From the NCBI GenBank assembly GCA_964569295.1, contig CAZMVU010000002.1, positions 23,010 through 87,009 on the forward strand: a DNA stretch of 64,000 nucleotides, written 5' to 3'. Below, piece after piece: positions 60,060 to 64,000 of this stretch. Source of the DNA: CAZMVU01 sp964569295. Lineage in GTDB: Bacteria; Hydrogenedentota; Hydrogenedentia; Hydrogenedentales; JAGMZX01. Both the position numbers and the translations under genes were made by a program. The notes under the pieces were generated by a model, which worked only from the letters and a program-made list of their open reading frames with translations, was not told where the DNA came from and searched no databases. The first letter of the stretch is position 1. Each line of letters opens with the position of its first letter.

Positions 60060-61970
60060 ATGAACACGAAACCGCGCGTCCGGGTGACTTTTGAACCCAC
60101 CGGACGCTACGCATACGAACCTTCGGGCACCTCGATACTCGAGGCCGCCGGCCGTGTCGGCATAATTCTGGAGGCACCGTGCGGCGGGCATAGCACCTGC
60201 GGCAAATGCCGGGTACGGGTCAAGGCAGGCATTTCACCGCCAACGGCCGCTGAAAGCCAGATGCTGACGGCGGAAGAGCTTGCCGAAGGCTACCGGTTGG
60301 CTTGTCAGTCCCGGGTGGAGTCCAATTGTACGGTCGAGATTCTCTCCCAGTCGACCCTTTCCGATTGCCACAAAATCTTGATGGACAACTACACCTATCG
60401 GGGCCGTCTCAAACCGGTTGTGCGTAAGCTCTATTTCAAGCTCCGCGCGCCAACACGCAACCGCTCCCGGTCGGACCTTGACCGCCTGCGCCAGGTCATC
60501 GGCAACGTCGACGTTTCACTGCGGCAGCTCCGCCACCTTCCGGCGTTCCTGCGCGCCAACGAATGGCGGGGCACCGCGCTGCTCGCGGGCAATCACTTGC
60601 TCCGGCTCGAACGCGGCGACACCACGGACGCGGTATACGGGGTGGCCTTTGATATCGGGACCACGACGCTCGTGGGCACGCTCATGGACCTGTCGAACAA
60701 CGAAGAGTTGGCCGTTACCTCGGAAATGAACCCGCAGGTCACGATGGGTGACGATGTAATCAGCAGAATCATGCGTGTGCAAGAGGACGCGAGCGCCCTC
60801 GAGGAACTGCAGGCCACCTTGGTGGAAACCCTTAATGGCATGATCATGACGCTCGCCGAGCAGTGCCACTTGCCCAACCACAATATCTACGACATTACCG
60901 TGGCCGGCAACACAACCATGCAACAACTCTTGTGCGGGCTGGACCCGCGCGCGCTGGCCGAATCGCCCTACACGCCCGTATTCTCAGAAGCGATGCGCTT
61001 TCGCGCGGGCGAGATCGGCCTGCAGGCCAATCGCGACGCGTTGCTCTACATCTTCCCGCAGATTGGCGGCTTCGTCGGCGGTGACACAGTCGCGGCCGTG
61101 CTGGCAGCACGCCTGGCGCACCGCAACGGCACGACCCTCATGGTGGATATCGGCACAAATGGTGAAATCGTTCTCGCGAAAGGGGGACGCATGTATGCCG
61201 CATCGACCGCCGCTGGGCCGGCGTTTGAAGGGGCGCGTATTCGTAATGGTATGCGCGCCCGCACAGGCGCCATCGAGAAGGTAGTCATCCTCGACGACGT
61301 CGAACTCAACGTTATCGGCAACGCGCGCCCGACGGGCATCTGCGGCACCGCCCTTATTGATGCGGTGGCAGAATTGCTGCGCTGGGGCCTTCTCGACCGG
61401 ACGGGCCGCTTTGTTACGCCAGAGGCCCTGCCCGCACACATTTCGCAGGAATTGCGCGAACGCCTGCAAGGCCTCAAAGCAGAGCGCCGCTTCATACTCG
61501 CCTATTCCGACGAAACCTCGACCGGCAAAGAGATTGCCATCTGGCAGCGCGACATCCGGGAACTCCAGCTCGCCGCCGGCGCCATCCGGGCCGGAATCGA
61601 TATCCTTCTCGAACGTTTCGATCTGGCCCCCAATACGCTCGACGAAGTCTTGCTTACCGGCGCATTCGGCAATTTCATCCGCCGATCGAATGCGCGCCGC
61701 ATCGGCTTACTCCCGCAAGTGGCCTGCAGCCGGATCAAGTTCATCGGGAACGCCGCATCCCTTGGGGCGAAACTTGCGCTCCTCTCGCTCGATGAACAGA
61801 AAGAAGCGAAGCGAATCTGCCAAAAGACGCAACATGTCGATCTCTCGCTCGATTCGGCCTTCGCGCGCAGGTTTGCCGATGCCATGCTCTTCCCCGACGG
61901 TGACCTCGATGTGTGCCTCACCGTTCCGGCGTCCTTCGACGGGGCCATGGTGCCCGTCGTGCAGCAGTAG
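60060..61970 (+). CDS. Corrinoid activation/regeneration protein (RACE/RACo-like, 2Fe-2S plus ASKHA)
   Basis: This 636-residue protein should reductively reactivate oxidised Co(II) corrinoid at the expense of ATP. The N-terminal 2Fe-2S ferredoxin domain has Cys at 41, 47, 50 and 82 (APCGGHSTCGKCRV and RLACQSR). A middle domain (about 100-190) precedes the DUF4445 ASKHA ATPase: VAFDIGTTTLVGTLMDL near residue 200, VAGNTTMQQLLCGLDP, LMVDIGTNGEIVLAKGG and AAGPAFEGARIRNGMRA. GAFGNFIRRSNARRIGLLP near the end is typical. It starts 16 bases after metF. It is the standard companion of MttB-type corrinoid systems. Confidence 0.93.
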   Translation: MNTKPRVRVTFEPTGRYAYEPSGTSILEAAGRVGIILEAPCGGHSTCGKCRVRVKAGISPPTAAESQMLTAEELAEGYRLACQSRVESNCTVEILSQSTLSDCHKILMDNYTYRGRLKPVVRKLYFKLRAPTRNRSRSDLDRLRQVIGNVDVSLRQLRHLPAFLRANEWRGTALLAGNHLLRLERGDTTDAVYGVAFDIGTTTLVGTLMDLSNNEELAVTSEMNPQVTMGDDVISRIMRVQEDASALEELQATLVETLNGMIMTLAEQCHLPNHNIYDITVAGNTTMQQLLCGLDPRALAESPYTPVFSEAMRFRAGEIGLQANRDALLYIFPQIGGFVGGDTVAAVLAARLAHRNGTTLMVDIGTNGEIVLAKGGRMYAASTAAGPAFEGARIRNGMRARTGAIEKVVILDDVELNVIGNARPTGICGTALIDAVAELLRWGLLDRTGRFVTPEALPAHISQELRERLQGLKAERRFILAYSDETSTGKEIAIWQRDIRELQLAAGAIRAGIDILLERFDLAPNTLDEVLLTGAFGNFIRRSNARRIGLLPQVACSRIKFIGNAASLGAKLALLSLDEQKEAKRICQKTQHVDLSLDSAFARRFADAMLFPDGDLDVCLTVPASFDGAMVPVVQQ

Positions 61971-61997
61971 CACTTTACACCGCTGGATTACATAAGC

Positions 61998-62729
61998 ATG
62001 CATCTGCCCTATTTCGAGGTTGAAGAACTGCCCGGCGACATCATGCGCTGCCCGGCGCTGCCCGTATGGTTCAATGTGCAACGCATTCACAAGTCCATGC
62101 GCTTCCGGCCGGGGTCGCGGGACGAGGCCGCCTTTGACGGCATGGTGCAACGCGCCCAGGCCAACGGCCGGCCAAAGGCGGTGTATCGTCCGGCACGCGT
62201 CACGGACCACGTCGATGAAGGCGTTACGATCGAAGGTGTGCGCTTCGACAGCCCCCTGCTCTATCGGCAACTGGCGGGTATCCACCGTGTCTTCCCCTAT
62301 GTCGTGACCTGCGGACGCGAACTCGACGCGCTCGATAGTTTATCGCGCACGCCCCTCGAGCGGTACTACTGGGGTGAAATCTGCACCGCCATTATGCGCG
62401 GCGCGCATAAACTCATGCGAACCCACCTCCTGCACCGCTTTCAAATTCCGGCAACGAGCTATCTGTCTCCCGGTTCGGGTGCTGCCTGGCTCTGGCCCGT
62501 CGACCAACAGGGAAAGCTGTTTTCCCTCCTCGGCGACGCACCGGCAAGCATTGGCGTCACCCTTACAGATTCCGATCTCATGATCCCGTCCCGCTCGATC
62601 TCGGGACTCCACTATCCCTCCGAAAAGGCATTCCGGACGTGCCGCGCGTGCCGCCTCGAAAACTGCCCGGACAGGCTTGCCCCGTTCGATCCAAACCTCT
62701 GGAACGAATTGAAGCAGATCAAAAGTTGA
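61998..62729 (+). CDS. MetH activation-domain-like protein with Cys-rich tail
   Basis: The 243-residue product resembles the vitamin B12-dependent methionine synthase activation domain, which binds SAM for reductive methylation of cobalamin. Core text includes VFPYVVTCGRELDAL, YWGEICTAIMRGAHKLMRTHLLHRF, TSYLSPGSGAAWLWPVDQQGKLFSLLGDAPASIGVTLTDSDLMIPSRSISGLHYPSE. The C-terminal CRACRLENCPDR with four Cys in 15 residues may bind an Fe-S cluster or zinc and is common in this stand-alone group. It is the last gene of the operon and starts 27 bases after the RACE gene. Confidence 0.85.
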   Translation: MHLPYFEVEELPGDIMRCPALPVWFNVQRIHKSMRFRPGSRDEAAFDGMVQRAQANGRPKAVYRPARVTDHVDEGVTIEGVRFDSPLLYRQLAGIHRVFPYVVTCGRELDALDSLSRTPLERYYWGEICTAIMRGAHKLMRTHLLHRFQIPATSYLSPGSGAAWLWPVDQQGKLFSLLGDAPASIGVTLTDSDLMIPSRSISGLHYPSEKAFRTCRACRLENCPDRLAPFDPNLWNELKQIKS

Positions 62730-63039
62730 GGCCAACTGATTGCGCCTCCGGCTGAAATCGGCGCTGCGGGCACCCGTAATTTCTATTGCCACTTGCCGTA
62801 AGCCGTATGCCGTACGTCACAGGACTCGCCGCTATCGGATTATCAGCAAGAGCCATGACAAAACCATACACGGACCCGGCCTCATATCGGGTAGCTGTCT
62901 CTGAGTTACGGCTGGCGCTCGGCACCAGCCTTCTGCGCGCAGTACCCCGCCACAGCAGTCTTCCCCGGGCAGTCCACGCTATCCGGGTCTGCCGGAAACG
63001 CGCATCTCCCTGGCTTTGCACCCTGCCTGCCACACACGG
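62730..63039. other. Intergenic region after the C1 operon
   Basis: No gene is supported in these 310 bases. A short motif, gccgta, occurs three times within 62799-62815. Nothing else stands out before the rRNA terminator. Confidence 0.5.
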
Positions 63040-63072
63040 AAAACGCCCCCGAACTCAAAGCTCGGGGGCGTT
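63040..63072 (-). terminator. Rho-independent terminator of the rRNA operon
   Basis: An 11-bp perfect GC-rich stem (63042-63052 with 63062-63072, nine-base loop) lies just downstream of the 5S gene. Read on the minus strand it is followed by a short T-run (ttttcc). Position and structure fit an rrn terminator; it may also stop transcription from the C1 operon. Confidence 0.8.
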
Positions 63073-63081
63073 CAAAGAAGC

Positions 63082-63197
<116 letters not shown>

Positions 63198-63325
63198 AAA
63201 CTCGCTGACCGGCCAGAAGGCCGGTTCGGATTCAATTGTCAGGCAGTGAATGTAAGGACTTCAGGGACACGCTGAACGGGGACTCGGAAATGCCGGTTGC
63301 ATAGTAAATGAGACCCAGGCTTTCT

Positions 63326-64000
<675 letters not shown>

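Overview
The window is 64 kb of GC-rich bacterial chromosome from a draft or metagenome-derived scaffold (a run of exactly 100 N at 30475-30574). The cell is Gram-negative in plan: a TolC-type outer-membrane lipoprotein, a MacAB-like export machine, an O-antigen-ligase-like protein and several lipobox signals. Together with many Gfo/Idh, xylose-isomerase-like, DUF1080, GH106 and MttB-family genes, this is the style of Planctomycetota, Lentisphaerae or Hydrogenedentota relatives. That placement is inference; the 23S rRNA at the right edge could settle it.

Layout, left to right. (1) 55-5665: split MacA/MacB/TolC-like export operon. (2) 5806-10353: LUD-domain protein, four-subunit 2-oxoacid:ferredoxin oxidoreductase (gamma, delta, alpha, beta) and an XRE-cupin regulator. 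(3) 10412-14501, minus strand: Gfo/Idh dehydrogenase and ManA-like cupin, separated by a two-gene cassette (128-aa protein plus an IrrE/ImmA-like protein without its HEXXH). (4) 14560-16697, minus strand: an array of toxin-antitoxin parts (HEPN, MNT, DUF4258, DUF2283, a second MNT, UPF0175, and a broken DUF3368 PIN gene). (5) 16731-22902: sugar catabolism (xylose-isomerase-like, remnant of a GH13 amylase, GH43/32-like propeller lipoprotein, GH106). (6) 23089-23660: ParDE module whose toxin has ATA where ATG is expected. (7) 23939-30186: NCS1-like permease, O-antigen-ligase-like protein and an SPFH pair. (8) 30187-30843: dispersed repeats and the assembly gap. (9) 30844-43435: FAD/Fe-S oxidoreductase, UbiE, LOG protein, two DUF5011 surface proteins, GT2, SDR, DUF3754 and a headless LacI protein. 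(10) 43532-50961, minus strand: two giant GT39-TPR membrane proteins and a DUF1080 protein. (11) 51617-62729: nine-gene corrinoid-dependent C1-transfer operon. (12) 63040-64000, minus strand: 5S rRNA and the 3' part of 23S rRNA.

The most substantial system is the nine-gene C1 operon. Two MttB-family methyltransferases without pyrrolysine codons should pass methyl groups from a methylated amine to the B12 protein. An MtrH-like enzyme then moves them to tetrahydrofolate and MetF oxidises methyl-THF. Two reactivation proteins (a 2Fe-2S ASKHA ATPase and a MetH-activation-domain protein) would keep the corrinoid reduced. The operon also holds a hydantoinase/oxoprolinase-type ATPase and a sarcosine/dimethylglycine N-methyltransferase-like enzyme, which are not part of textbook demethylation clusters. 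The second theme is decay and rearrangement: at least four truncated or inactivated genes (PIN toxin, ParE start codon, GH13 amylase, GT39 fragment) and a LacI fragment that starts directly after a dispersed repeat.
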